A DNA stretch of 64,000 nucleotides, from positions 2,030,731-2,094,730 of the forward strand of contig OX638293.1 of assembly GCA_951812335.1 (NCBI GenBank), in the 5' to 3' direction. The DNA is from Rhodothermales bacterium. GTDB taxonomy: Bacteria > Bacteroidota > Rhodothermia > Rhodothermales > VXPQ01. The position numbers and the translations under genes were made by a program. Numbering within the stretch: the stretch's first letter is position 1; each line of letters opens with the position of its first letter. Below are positions 1 to 8,200 of this stretch, one piece after another. Under the pieces are notes generated by a model that did not search any database, was not told where the DNA came from, and worked only from the letters and a program-made list of their open reading frames with translations.

Positions 1-2
1 CC

Positions 3-416
3 GCGCAACTGCATATCGAGGACATGATCCGTCATACGGGCTATCTCCCGCACGGGGAGGCGGTATCCGGCCTGCTCGCAGCAGATGTGCTCTGGATGAC
101 GATCGGGCGAGCCGAGGGCTCCGAGCGAATATGGACCGGGAAGCTGTACGAGTATTTCGGCGCCCGGAAACCGATACTGGGCCTGATTCCGGAGGGCGTG
201 GCGCGCAATGCCCTCAAGGAGTACGGCGCCTCGAAAATAGTGGAACCGGACGCCGCACCGGATGCGATTGCGGATGTGATCGAACAGTTGTACGAGCAGT
301 GGAGCGAGGGACGCCTGCCGCATCCCGATCCGGCATATACAGCCGAATTCGATCGAGAGCGTCTTGCAGGTGCACTGGCCGATATTTTTAACGATATTGT
401 ACAGGAAAGGAGTTGA
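3..416 (+). CDS. Glycosyltransferase family 1/4, C-terminal part (5' end outside window)
   Basis: The frame is already open at base 3, so the start lies upstream of the window. The 137 visible residues look like the second Rossmann half of a GT-B glycosyltransferase. A segment 'GYLPHGEAVSGLLAADVLWM' is followed by 'GKLYEYFGARKPILG', matching the family pattern of a hydrophobic 'aDv' strand and a 'gK.fEYla.gkPil' motif that contacts the nucleotide-sugar donor. A short helical C-terminus ends at TGA 414-416. It would transfer a sugar from an activated donor, probably for surface polysaccharide or glycan, in keeping with the membrane glycosyltransferase two genes downstream. Substrate cannot be told from this part. 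Confidence 0.7.
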   Translation, partial: AQLHIEDMIRHTGYLPHGEAVSGLLAADVLWMTIGRAEGSERIWTGKLYEYFGARKPILGLIPEGVARNALKEYGASKIVEPDAAPDAIADVIEQLYEQWSEGRLPHPDPAYTAEFDRERLAGALADIFNDIVQERS

Positions 417-435
417 ACGGATCACTAGGAATCCC

Positions 436-858
436 ATGCCTGACAAGCCGTTGAATCCGGGCGTAATGGAACGGGTGCTGTCCAGTGACCGGGCGAGCAT
501 CGAACGGATCGTCCCCGAAACGGAAGCCTTTCTCGAAAAACGCGTGACCGATGAATACCTTGCCTATCGTATCGTTCTCCTGACCGTGGAGGCCGTTACG
601 AACGCGATCGAGCACGGAAATCGGTTCGACCGCACGAAGCAGGTCCGTTTCCGGATGGAAGCCGCAGGACAGCGCATCGAAGTGGCTGTAGAGGACGAGG
701 GGAAAGGATTCAATCCCGCAACCCCCGCCGATCCGCTTGCGTGCGAGAATCTCCTGCAGGAGGGAGGGCGCGGTCTGCTCTTCATGCAATCCATGGCCGA
801 CGAGGTCTTGTTCGAGAACGACGGCAGGAAGGTGCGTTTGATCTTCCATGCCGGCTAA
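436..858 (+). CDS. RsbW-like anti-sigma factor / serine kinase (HATPase_c)
   Basis: This 140-residue protein has the GHKL ATPase fold of anti-sigma regulatory kinases. The N box is 'EAVTNAIEHGN' at about residues 54-64, the G1 box is 'VEDEGKGF' at about 90, and the glycine-rich lid is 'GGRGLLFMQSMAD' near 117. Family members bind a sigma factor and phosphorylate an STAS anti-anti-sigma protein; no STAS or sigma gene is visible here, so the partner is unknown. I chose ATG 436, because the longer frame from 364 reads back through the end of the previous gene. The 3' end overlaps the next gene by 11 bp, suggesting translational coupling. Confidence 0.78.
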   Translation: MPDKPLNPGVMERVLSSDRASIERIVPETEAFLEKRVTDEYLAYRIVLLTVEAVTNAIEHGNRFDRTKQVRFRMEAAGQRIEVAVEDEGKGFNPATPADPLACENLLQEGGRGLLFMQSMADEVLFENDGRKVRLIFHAG

Positions 859-2914
859 ACCCTCAGGACTCACCTGGCTCCTTCTCGCGCTGCTTGCTGC
901 GGCTATGGGCGGCATGGCGTGGTGGGCCGCCGCACCGGAAACCCGCGAGGGATTCGTCGTTGCAGCGCTTGCCGCCGGCGCACTCTGCGCATGGCTCTGG
1001 AAACGGGGGGATGTGCCGATGCATCTCGTCATCGGCTTTGCGCTGATCTTGCGGCTGGCCGTATTCTGGCTGCCGCCAGGCCTTTCCGACGACGCCTACC
1101 GGTACGTATGGGACGGTCTAGTACAAGCGGAGGGATATAACCCTTACCTGCATACGCCCGACAGTCCGGAACTGGAAGCGCTGCACGACGAGCCTGTCTA
1201 CGACGAGCTCAATTCGTCCGGCGTCTACACGGTATATCCCCCGGTATCCCAGCTCGTTTTCCGGATAGGGGCCGTCTTCTACCAGCAGGGCTGGGAGGTT
1301 TCCTGGTTCGTCATCAAGGGACTCCTAACGCTCTTCGAGTTTGGAGCGGTGCTTGTGCTGAGCCGCATGCTCCGTCCCCGGCAGTTGTTGCTGTACGCAT
1401 GGAATCCGGCGGTCGTGCTTGCCGGAGCCGGTCAGGGGCACGGCGAAGCGGCCATGGTCCTGTTTCTGGCGCTTACGTTGTTCGCGCTAAAGAACAAACG
1501 GGGCGTGTGGGCTTCCGTCTGGCTGGCCTGCGCCGGAGGCGTCAAACTCTATCCGTTTCTTTTGTTTCCCTTCCTTTGGCGCCGATTCGGCTGGAAAAGC
1601 ATAGCCGCCGGCCTCGGCATGACCATCCTGCCCGCACTGCCTTTCCTGCATCCGGAGGGGATAGGGAAAATGATTTCGTCACTGGATCTCTATGTGCGCC
1701 TTTTCGAATTCAATTCCGGTTTCTACTATGGCATAAAGCACTTCCTGATCCTGCTGACCGGCATGGATCTGAGCAAGCTGCTCGGTCCGGCTCTCGCTGC
1801 GCTATATCTTGCCGGACTGGCGATGCTTTACGCACAGCGTCCCGAATCGGCTGGGAAAGGCTGGAAAATATGGTCCGAATCAGCCGGGGCGGGCCGGGAA
1901 ACATCGCCCGAATCGGCCGGAACCAACTGGAAAACATGGCTAATCCGGCGATACTTCCTGCCGGAGGATGGGGACCTGCGACGCCTTTTTGTCTGGGCGA
2001 CAGGCGGCTTCCTCGTCTTCGCCACCACCGTACACCCCTGGTACCTGCTTGGCGTGCTCGTGCTTGCAGCCCCGGCAGAACGACCCTCCTGGCACTGGTA
2101 CTGGCTTTCGGTGTGCGCGCTCGGCACCTATCTGCTCTATACCGGCGGACCCTACTGGATATGGGTCTGGACAGGGTGGGGAGGATGGACCGTGCTGGCC
2201 GCCTGCCGCTACCGCCGCGCCCTCGTAGACCTTCTGCTGCGGGTGCGCGCTGCCCGAAAAGCGGCTCTGCTGGCGCGTTTTCTGGAGAAGAACCGGTCCG
2301 TGCTCGATGTGGGGGCCGCGGAAGGCTATGTGGGAAGCGAACTGGCGAACCGCCTTGGCGCACAGGTGCAACTGGTGGATATCCTCGACCGGAACAGGAC
2401 CGCGCTCCCTATGGACGTGTACGAAGGCCGACGCTTACCCTACGCTTCCGGCGCCTTTGACGCCTCTCTGCTGGTTTTTGTCCTGCATCACGCCGAATCT
2501 GCGGACGAACTGCTTCGTGAGACGCTCCGTGTGAGCCGCCGCGTGGTAATCCTCGAATCGACCTATGCATCGAAATGGGAGCTGGCGCTGCTTCGCAAGC
2601 TGGATCGACTGGCGAACCATCTGCGGTCGGAGCGGGCTATGCGGAAGCAGGCTGTTGGGGTTGATGCTATCGCAAGGGAAGCAGGAGAGGGACGCCTTCG
2701 GTTTCGGACCCACGCCGAATGGCTGGACTTCTTCCAGGAAGCCGGGACCGATGTGGTATATGCGCAACGCACCTGGCGATGCGTGGACCGTCAATCGCTT
2801 TTCGTGGTGGAGGGAGGAGAGGGCGCAGGATCTGCAAGCAGGGGAGCGCCTTCAAACAAGAAAAGGGTCTCCGGCTCGGCCGGCTGCTCTTCTTCGGCGC
2901 CCTCCGGCCGATAA
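848..2914 (+). CDS. Membrane glycosyltransferase fused to SAM-dependent methyltransferase
   Basis: The 688-residue protein has two parts. Residues 1 to about 465 are a polytopic membrane protein with roughly ten hydrophobic segments, an early acidic 'LSDDAYRYVWDG' loop and a 'NPYLHTPDSPELE' stretch, as in GT-C or GT87-type mannosyltransferases that use polyprenyl-phosphate sugars. From about 478, 'NRSVLDVGAAEGYVGSELA' is motif I of a class I methyltransferase, followed by an acidic 'VDILD' and 'SLLVFVLHH'. The C-terminal methyltransferase is of the Methyltransf_11 type. A cytoplasmic loop carries a three-fold 11-residue repeat. The last 30 residues are Ser/Gly-rich and end beside a dispersed repeat, so the terminus may have been remodelled. 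The order glycosyltransferase then methyltransferase suggests a methylated glycan, which is inference. Confidence 0.7.
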   Translation: MPAKPSGLTWLLLALLAAAMGGMAWWAAAPETREGFVVAALAAGALCAWLWKRGDVPMHLVIGFALILRLAVFWLPPGLSDDAYRYVWDGLVQAEGYNPYLHTPDSPELEALHDEPVYDELNSSGVYTVYPPVSQLVFRIGAVFYQQGWEVSWFVIKGLLTLFEFGAVLVLSRMLRPRQLLLYAWNPAVVLAGAGQGHGEAAMVLFLALTLFALKNKRGVWASVWLACAGGVKLYPFLLFPFLWRRFGWKSIAAGLGMTILPALPFLHPEGIGKMISSLDLYVRLFEFNSGFYYGIKHFLILLTGMDLSKLLGPALAALYLAGLAMLYAQRPESAGKGWKIWSESAGAGRETSPESAGTNWKTWLIRRYFLPEDGDLRRLFVWATGGFLVFATTVHPWYLLGVLVLAAPAERPSWHWYWLSVCALGTYLLYTGGPYWIWVWTGWGGWTVLAACRYRRALVDLLLRVRAARKAALLARFLEKNRSVLDVGAAEGYVGSELANRLGAQVQLVDILDRNRTALPMDVYEGRRLPYASGAFDASLLVFVLHHAESADELLRETLRVSRRVVILESTYASKWELALLRKLDRLANHLRSERAMRKQAVGVDAIAREAGEGRLRFRTHAEWLDFFQEAGTDVVYAQRTWRCVDRQSLFVVEGGEGAGSASRGAPSNKKRVSGSAGCSSSAPSGR
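1841..1939 (+). repeat. 33-bp tandem repeat, three copies, within a coding region
   Basis: Three 33-bp units, each beginning CCGAATC(G/A)G(C/T)(C/T)GG, encode PESAGKGWKIW, SESAGAGRETS and PESAGTNWKTW in a loop between membrane segments of the glycosyltransferase-methyltransferase fusion. The units have diverged, so the expansion is not very recent. Confidence 0.8.
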
Positions 2915-2922
2915 GAACTACA

Positions 2923-2993
2923 GGATACTCTGAGCAAAACCACTTCGCTTAGCACTTCGCGTTCGCAAGTACAGGACATCATGATTCCATCGC
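2923..2993 (-). repeat. Partial copy of dispersed GGATACTCTGATTAA element
   Basis: About 70 bp match the outer end of the dispersed element seen complete at 28519-28772, in reverse orientation: the terminal GGATACTCTGA, then a decayed segment, then 'GGACATCATGATTCCATCG'. Only one terminal repeat is present. The element supplies the last codons and stop of the tetR gene, whose C-terminus (Met-Glu-Ser-stop) reads inside the shared sequence. Confidence 0.75.
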
Positions 2994-3605
2994 GGCGGTC
3001 AGCGTTTCCGCATAGAGGCCGCCGCTGATCAGGAGAATAACCGCATGATTCAGCGCCGCAGCCCTGTGCTCGACAGGGACCTGTGGGGGAGATGCTCCGT
3101 GCAAACGGGCATACGCCCAGGCGCCTTCCATTAGCAAATACAGGCGATGCGCGGTCCCGGCAATGTCCCGGAAGCCCGCGGCGGTACTCCACTTCTCCAG
3201 TTCGGTCCGTATCGCTTCCTTATGCCTGCGGGCAAGCCGGTTCGCCGCATGATCCGGGTCAGGATACTCGCCCAGGGCCATCTGGAAGGGGCATCCCCGG
3301 CAATGGTGCGAACTCGTTCGTTCAGCCAGAGCGGAAAAGAACGCCTTTACTTTTTCGAGCGGCGTTCTCGCACTCTCCGTGCTCTTCCGGAGCCAAGTCA
3401 GGAACTGGGCTGCCTCGACCCCGAGGTATTCGAGCACCAGTTCGTCCTTGGACGAGAAATACCGGTACAGCGTTCGCTTTGCCACATCTGCTTCCCTTGC
3501 GATCGCATCCACGCCGACCGCCTGGTATCCGTATTCCCCGAACAACTTCGCCGCTGCGTTCAGGATATCCGCACGCAGCTGTTCTCCTTGCGCATCCACT
3601 GCCAT
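2979..3605 (-). CDS. TetR/AcrR-family transcriptional repressor
   Basis: This 208-residue protein has the TetR DNA-binding domain at residues 12-60: 'ILNAAAKLFGEYGYQAVGVD' and then the recognition helix 'VAKRTLYRYFSSKDEL'. The ligand domain includes 'CRGCPFQMALGEYPDPDHAA', a pattern of the TetR subfamily in which cysteines are common. The length is normal. The start ATG at 3605 is followed upstream by five operator-like palindromes (3655-3809), so it very likely represses its own promoter. No transporter or enzyme gene stands divergent to it, and the preceding gene is unrelated, so the wider target is unknown. The C-terminus lies in a dispersed repeat. Confidence 0.9.
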   Translation of the reverse strand: MAVDAQGEQLRADILNAAAKLFGEYGYQAVGVDAIAREADVAKRTLYRYFSSKDELVLEYLGVEAAQFLTWLRKSTESARTPLEKVKAFFSALAERTSSHHCRGCPFQMALGEYPDPDHAANRLARRHKEAIRTELEKWSTAAGFRDIAGTAHRLYLLMEGAWAYARLHGASPPQVPVEHRAAALNHAVILLISGGLYAETLTAAMES

Positions 3606-3654
3606 ACCGTCCGTTCGGAATCGCTCTCTGTACGATTTTTCCTCTGGTTTCGCT

Positions 3655-3809
3655 GTAAGTAGACTGATCGGTCTACTTACAAGGGATATGTGGTATACCG
3701 ATCGGTCTACTTATGGTTCTTCTGGTATACTGATCGGTCTACTCTGATCTTTTTGCGGTATACCGTCGGGTTTACTTGCTGGGCGATCCCGGTATACAGA
3801 CTGGTATGC
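3655..3809. promoter_or_regulatory. Array of five TetR-type operator palindromes at 32-34 bp spacing
   Basis: Five 18-bp palindromes begin at 3659, 3693, 3725, 3758 and 3792. The best is GTATACCGATCGGTCTAC at 3693; the first has 10-bp perfect outer arms GTAAGTAGAC and GTCTACTTAC (3655-3680). The right halves decay with distance from the gene: GTCTAC three times, then GTTTAC, then GTATGC. Start-to-start spacings of 34, 32, 33 and 34 bp put every site on about the same face of the helix. They sit directly upstream of the TetR gene and are presumably its binding sites. Confidence 0.8.
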
Positions 3810-4094
3810 CAAGGCGACGGGGGTTTCGAACGGAGCTTGATTCAGACGATGTACCCCGAGAAATGCTGTGTAACGAAGGGGGTAGGTACGGTGAAGCCAG
3901 GCACAGGCCGCCCTCGTTACGAAGACGAAAGGCGTATCCGTTCGATCGAAGGGGGATAGGATAAAGAGGCGGTGCGTGCGGGGGCAGCCACAGAGAGACG
4001 CTTTCAGGCGCTCTATATGACCAAAGGAATACAGATCGAACGAGAGGGGCGCCGTTTCGATCGAAAGTGAATGGGCAAGGCCGGCCTATTTGCC
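3810..4094. other. Gene-free stretch between the operator array and miaA
   Basis: No convincing reading frame, RNA gene or mobile-element end is seen here. An imperfect inverted repeat, GTAACGAAGGGGG near 3870 against CCGCCCTCGTTAC near 3909, could form a stem. Short open frames have no recognisable protein features. Confidence 0.5.
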
Positions 4095-5006
4095 TCAGAA
4101 GCCCAGTGCCTCTCGCACCGCATCAAGGAGCGACTGCGAATCCTGGGTCGCATCCATAAAAATCGCTTCGGGGTCGCCCCTGAACCATGTTTCCTGTCGT
4201 TTGGCGTAGCGGCGCGTGTTTTGCTTGATCAGACGCACCATTTCGTCTTCCGTGATTTCGCCCTTCAGAAACGCGATAGGCTCCCGGTAGCCGATCGTGC
4301 GCAGCGGATTGAGCTCCGGATCGTATCCTGCCTCGAGTAGGCCGCGTACTTCGTCGACAAGACCCGCCGCGAGCATCTCGTCCACGCGGCGCTCGATGCG
4401 GGCATAGAGTTCCTCCCGATTTCGCTGCAAAACGATGGTCCGGAACGCATAGGGAGGAGGCGCCTGGGTTTCGTGAAAGCGGCTGAGAGGGATGCCGGTT
4501 GCCTCGTATACCTCGAGGGCGCGGGCAAGACGTTGCGTTTTGGTCGCGTCCATGGTAGCAGCCGCGCGGGGATCGACCTGCTGCAATGCCTCGTACAGCG
4601 CCTCGGGGCCTTCCTGGTCGAGACGTTTCCGGATATGGGCGCGTATCGAAGGCGGGATGTCGGGAATATCGGCAAGGCCATTCAGGAGGGCCCTTAAATA
4701 CAGGGTGGAGCCGCCCGTAACGAGGGGGATCCGGCCCCGGTCGAGAATATCGGCAATGCGGTCAAGGGCTTCGGACATAAACATACCCGCCGAAAAAGGC
4801 TCTCCGAGGGACCGCTCGTCGATGAAATGGTGCGGAATGCGCTCCAGTACATCCTGACCAGGCTTCGCAACACCGATAGTAAGCTCCCGATATACCTGCC
4901 GGCTATCCGCAGAGATGATTTCTGATTCAAGTAATACTGAAAGATTTATGCCTAATTCTGTCTTACCCACTGAAGTAGGGCCAGTTATAACAGGTATAAG
5001 ATTCAT
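4095..5006 (-). CDS. miaA: tRNA dimethylallyltransferase
   Basis: MiaA transfers a dimethylallyl group to N6 of A37 in tRNAs that read codons starting with U. The 303-residue length is typical. The P-loop 'GPTSVGKTELG' is at residues 8-18, followed by 'IISADSRQVYREL' and 'IPHHFIDE', which are hallmark segments around the catalytic Asp and the tRNA-binding site, and 'VTGGSTLYLRALL' near residue 97. The conserved C-terminal 'KQNTRRYAKRQETWFRGD' is present. The gene stands alone on the minus strand, with the relict fragment 5023-5226 just upstream. Confidence 0.96.
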   Translation of the reverse strand: MNLIPVITGPTSVGKTELGINLSVLLESEIISADSRQVYRELTIGVAKPGQDVLERIPHHFIDERSLGEPFSAGMFMSEALDRIADILDRGRIPLVTGGSTLYLRALLNGLADIPDIPPSIRAHIRKRLDQEGPEALYEALQQVDPRAAATMDATKTQRLARALEVYEATGIPLSRFHETQAPPPYAFRTIVLQRNREELYARIERRVDEMLAAGLVDEVRGLLEAGYDPELNPLRTIGYREPIAFLKGEITEDEMVRLIKQNTRRYAKRQETWFRGDPEAIFMDATQDSQSLLDAVREALGF

Positions 5007-5022
5007 TGTATATATGGGTCAA

Positions 5023-5226
5023 TCAACCTGTTTTGCCGTGTGACATCAGTGTGAGGCAGTTGGCGCCGTGCAACCGGCGCAGAAATTGCTCGAACGCTTC
5101 GGACTCGACATGCACGGCGTTGGCGGTACAATAACGTTCGAAAAACGCAATTGCTTCTGAATCGCCCAAATGATCGAAGGGCAATCGATCAAGCGTCTCT
5201 ATCGGAGCCTTCGTCCAGCGACAGGC
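5023..5226 (-). pseudogene. Possible 3' fragment of a lost gene (67 codons, no start)
   Basis: Between miaA and the subtilase gene, a minus-strand frame of 67 codons is bounded upstream by TAA (5227-5229) and has no plausible start. It reads with protein-like composition: 'APIETLDRLPFDHLGDSEAI', 'AFFERYCTANAVHVESEAF' and 'EQFLRRLHGANCLTL'. The pattern resembles a helical region after the nucleotide domain of an AAA/STAND-type ATPase, but that is only an impression. It is probably the tail of a gene whose front was removed when the neighbouring LRR gene was placed here. Confidence 0.4.
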
Positions 5227-5265
5227 TTACCGGGGGCCTGTGGTATCCACCCGCACGAACATCCC

Positions 5266-8200
5266 TTACCTGACAACCACGAAGCGGCCCACACCTGTTG
5301 AGCTGCCCCCGGGCGATACCGCGATAAGGCGGTACAGGTACAGCCCCGAAGACAGCGCCGCACCGTTCAGTTCAATGCTGTGCTCCCATCCGGAGGCCAG
5401 ATCCACCGGCGCTATAGCAAGCGCGCGCCGGCCCGTTAGGTCCATTACTTCAACGGTCACGCGTGCCGGCCAAGGCAGATCGAACACGATGCGGGTCCAT
5501 GCACGGAAGGGATTCGGGTAATTGCCATGCACGGCAAACGATTCCGGCAATGTCTCGTGCTCAACAGCCACTGGTGAAAACAGCTCAATAGTGAAGTGCA
5601 AACTGTCGGCGGATCCGTTCATGTCGGTCGCAGTGTACGTGTAGGGCAAGGGACCTTGCGTGACTTCCGTCGGCGTACCGCTGATCGTGCGCGTTGCCGA
5701 GTCAAAGCTTAGGCCTGTCGGCAGTGTAGGAGCCAGCGTGTAATCGATCGGCGGCACACCCCCCAAGGCTTCAGGCAAGACCAGCGGCGCAATGGGCTGT
5801 GCTCTGGGAAAGGTTTGATTTGCAATTGTACCTGTAAGATGCAAAGATGCGCAGGTGGGCCCGTCTGTATTCGGGATGCTGCTCAGCCACGCCTGGAAGT
5901 CATTGTCCGCCGGTGCGCACAGTTCCTGGCCGCCAAAGTGGAAAGTGCTTAGACTGTCCAGCTGCATGAGACTCCGCGGCAGCACACCTGTCAGCGAATT
6001 GCCGCGCAGAGACAGCGTTTGCAAAGCCGAAAGATTGCCGAGTTCGGTCGGAAGCGGCCCCGTCAGCGAATTGTTGTGCAGCCATAGCACCTGCAATTCC
6101 GAGAGATTGCCGAGTTCGGGCGGGATCGGCCCGGTTATGTCATTATCGGACAGTAACAGCTGTTGCAATTCCGAAAGATTGCCGATTCCGGCTGGAAGCG
6201 GCCCCGTCAGCGAATTGTTGTGCAGCCATAGCACCTGCAATTCCGAGAGATTGCCGAGTTCGGGCGGGATCGGCCCGGTTATGTCATTATCGGACAGTAA
6301 CAGCTGTTGCAATTCCGAAAGATTGCCGATTCCGGCCGGAAGCGGCCCCGTCAGCGAATTGTCGAACAGCTGCAGCTCTTGCAATTCCGAAAGATTGCCG
6401 ATTCCGGCCGGAAGCGGCCCCGTTAGCGAATTGCCGCGCAGAGACAGCCTTTGCAAAGCCGAGAGATTGCCGAGTTCGGCCAGAAGCGGCCCCGTTAGCG
6501 AATTGCGGGACAGATTCAGCGTTTGCAATTCCGAGAGATTGCCGAGTTCGGCCGGAAGCGGCCCCGTTAGCGAATTGTCGGACAGAGATAACCATCGCAA
6601 TTGCGAAAGATTGCCAATTTCGGCCGGGATCGGCCCCGTTAGCGAATTGTCGGACATCCAAAGCACCTGCAAAGCCGAGAGATTGCCGAGTTCGGCCGGA
6701 AGCGGCCCTGTTAGCGAATTGTCGAACAGCCGCAGATCTTGCAATTTCGAGAGATTGCCGAGTTCGGAAGGGATCGACCCCGTTAGCGAATTGTTGGGCA
6801 GATACAGCTCTTGCAATTCCGAGAGATTGCCGAGTTCGGGCGGAAGCGGTCCCGTTAGCGAATTGCCGCCCAGCCACAACCATAGCAATTCCGAGAGATT
6901 GCCGAGTTCGGGCGGGATCGGTCCACTCAGCACATTGTAGTGCAGATACAGCACTTGCAATTGCGAAAGATTGCCGAGTTCGGAAGGGATCGGCCCGGTC
7001 AGTGAATTGCTGTGCATAGATAACCATACCAATTCCAAGAGATTGCCGAGTTCGGAAGGGATCGGCCCGGTCAGCGAATTGTTGAACAGCTCCAGCAACC
7101 GCAATTCCGAGAGATTGGCGAGTTCGGAAGGGATCGGCCCGGTCAGCGAATTGTTGAACAGCTGCAGCGCCCGCAATTCCGAGAGATTGCCGAGTTCGGA
7201 AGGGATCGGCCCGGTCAGCGAATTGCTGCGCAGATTCAGCCGTTGCAATTCCGAGAGATTACCGAGTTCGGGCGGAAGCGACCCCGTCAGATTATTATTA
7301 AACAACGCCAGCTGATACAGCCATCCCTGACTGAGTAAAACGCCAAACCACGAGGCCAGTGCTTCCTCACTCGGAACCGTCGTGATGTCCCAATGGTCAT
7401 TGCGCGTCCATTCGTCCCCGCCGGTGGCCACGTATAATGCACTCAAGCTTTGATGGACCGGCTCCAGCGACCGGTTGACCCGAAACGAAAGCTGGTCCGC
7501 CTCGTCCTCGTGTGCCCCTTCACGGATGTGCGTGAAGAAACGCACGCGCTGGTTGGCAGGCGCGTCCGAAGCCACCGTAAACTCCAGCCTGACCTCGACC
7601 GAGTCGCCACCGGCCAGGCTTCCGATATCGACCGACGCGGCAGTCAAGTCTATGAATGAATACGGTTCGGCCCCCACAAGCCCCACACTGAGTTGACGGG
7701 CATCGGCCAGGTAATTGACTAACGTTGCCGTTACCGTTACCACATCGCCCGAAGCAATCTGGCGGTCACCGTCGTCGTCCACCCAACTCCAGCGCTTGAG
7801 GCGTACAGCGGGTACAGCCGGCATGTCGAGGGCCGCCAGCGCGTTTACAAACCCCCGCCCGAGCCGTCCGGCCAGGTCCGGATTCTCCGCATCCATATTG
7901 TCGCTCGTAAGCCTAATATGCTCCCGCAGCGCGTCCGGTCCCATGTTGGGAAACCGGGTCTTCACCAATGCCGCCACGCCTGCCGTCAACGGCGACGAAA
8001 ACGACGTCCCGCTGGCAGATATATAGCCGTTGTCTGATCCGGTGGTCACGATGTCCTCGCCCGGAGCAAAAACGTTTACCAGCTTTCCGTAATTCGAGAA
8101 AAACGCCCGTCTGCGCGTGTCTTTCTCCGTTGCACCCACCGACAGCACGCGCGGACTACGGGCCGGATAGAACCGGAACAGATCGTTGCTGAGCGCAAAA

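Noticed and set aside
3810-4094. A group II intron or RNA gene in the gap before miaA
   Set aside because: Only one imperfect inverted repeat was found; no domain V-like stem and no reverse transcriptase.
5855-6940. Long repetitive frames on the plus strand opposite the LRR protease
   Set aside because: They mirror the LRR codons. The minus strand has the protease triad, LRR consensus and T9SS domain.
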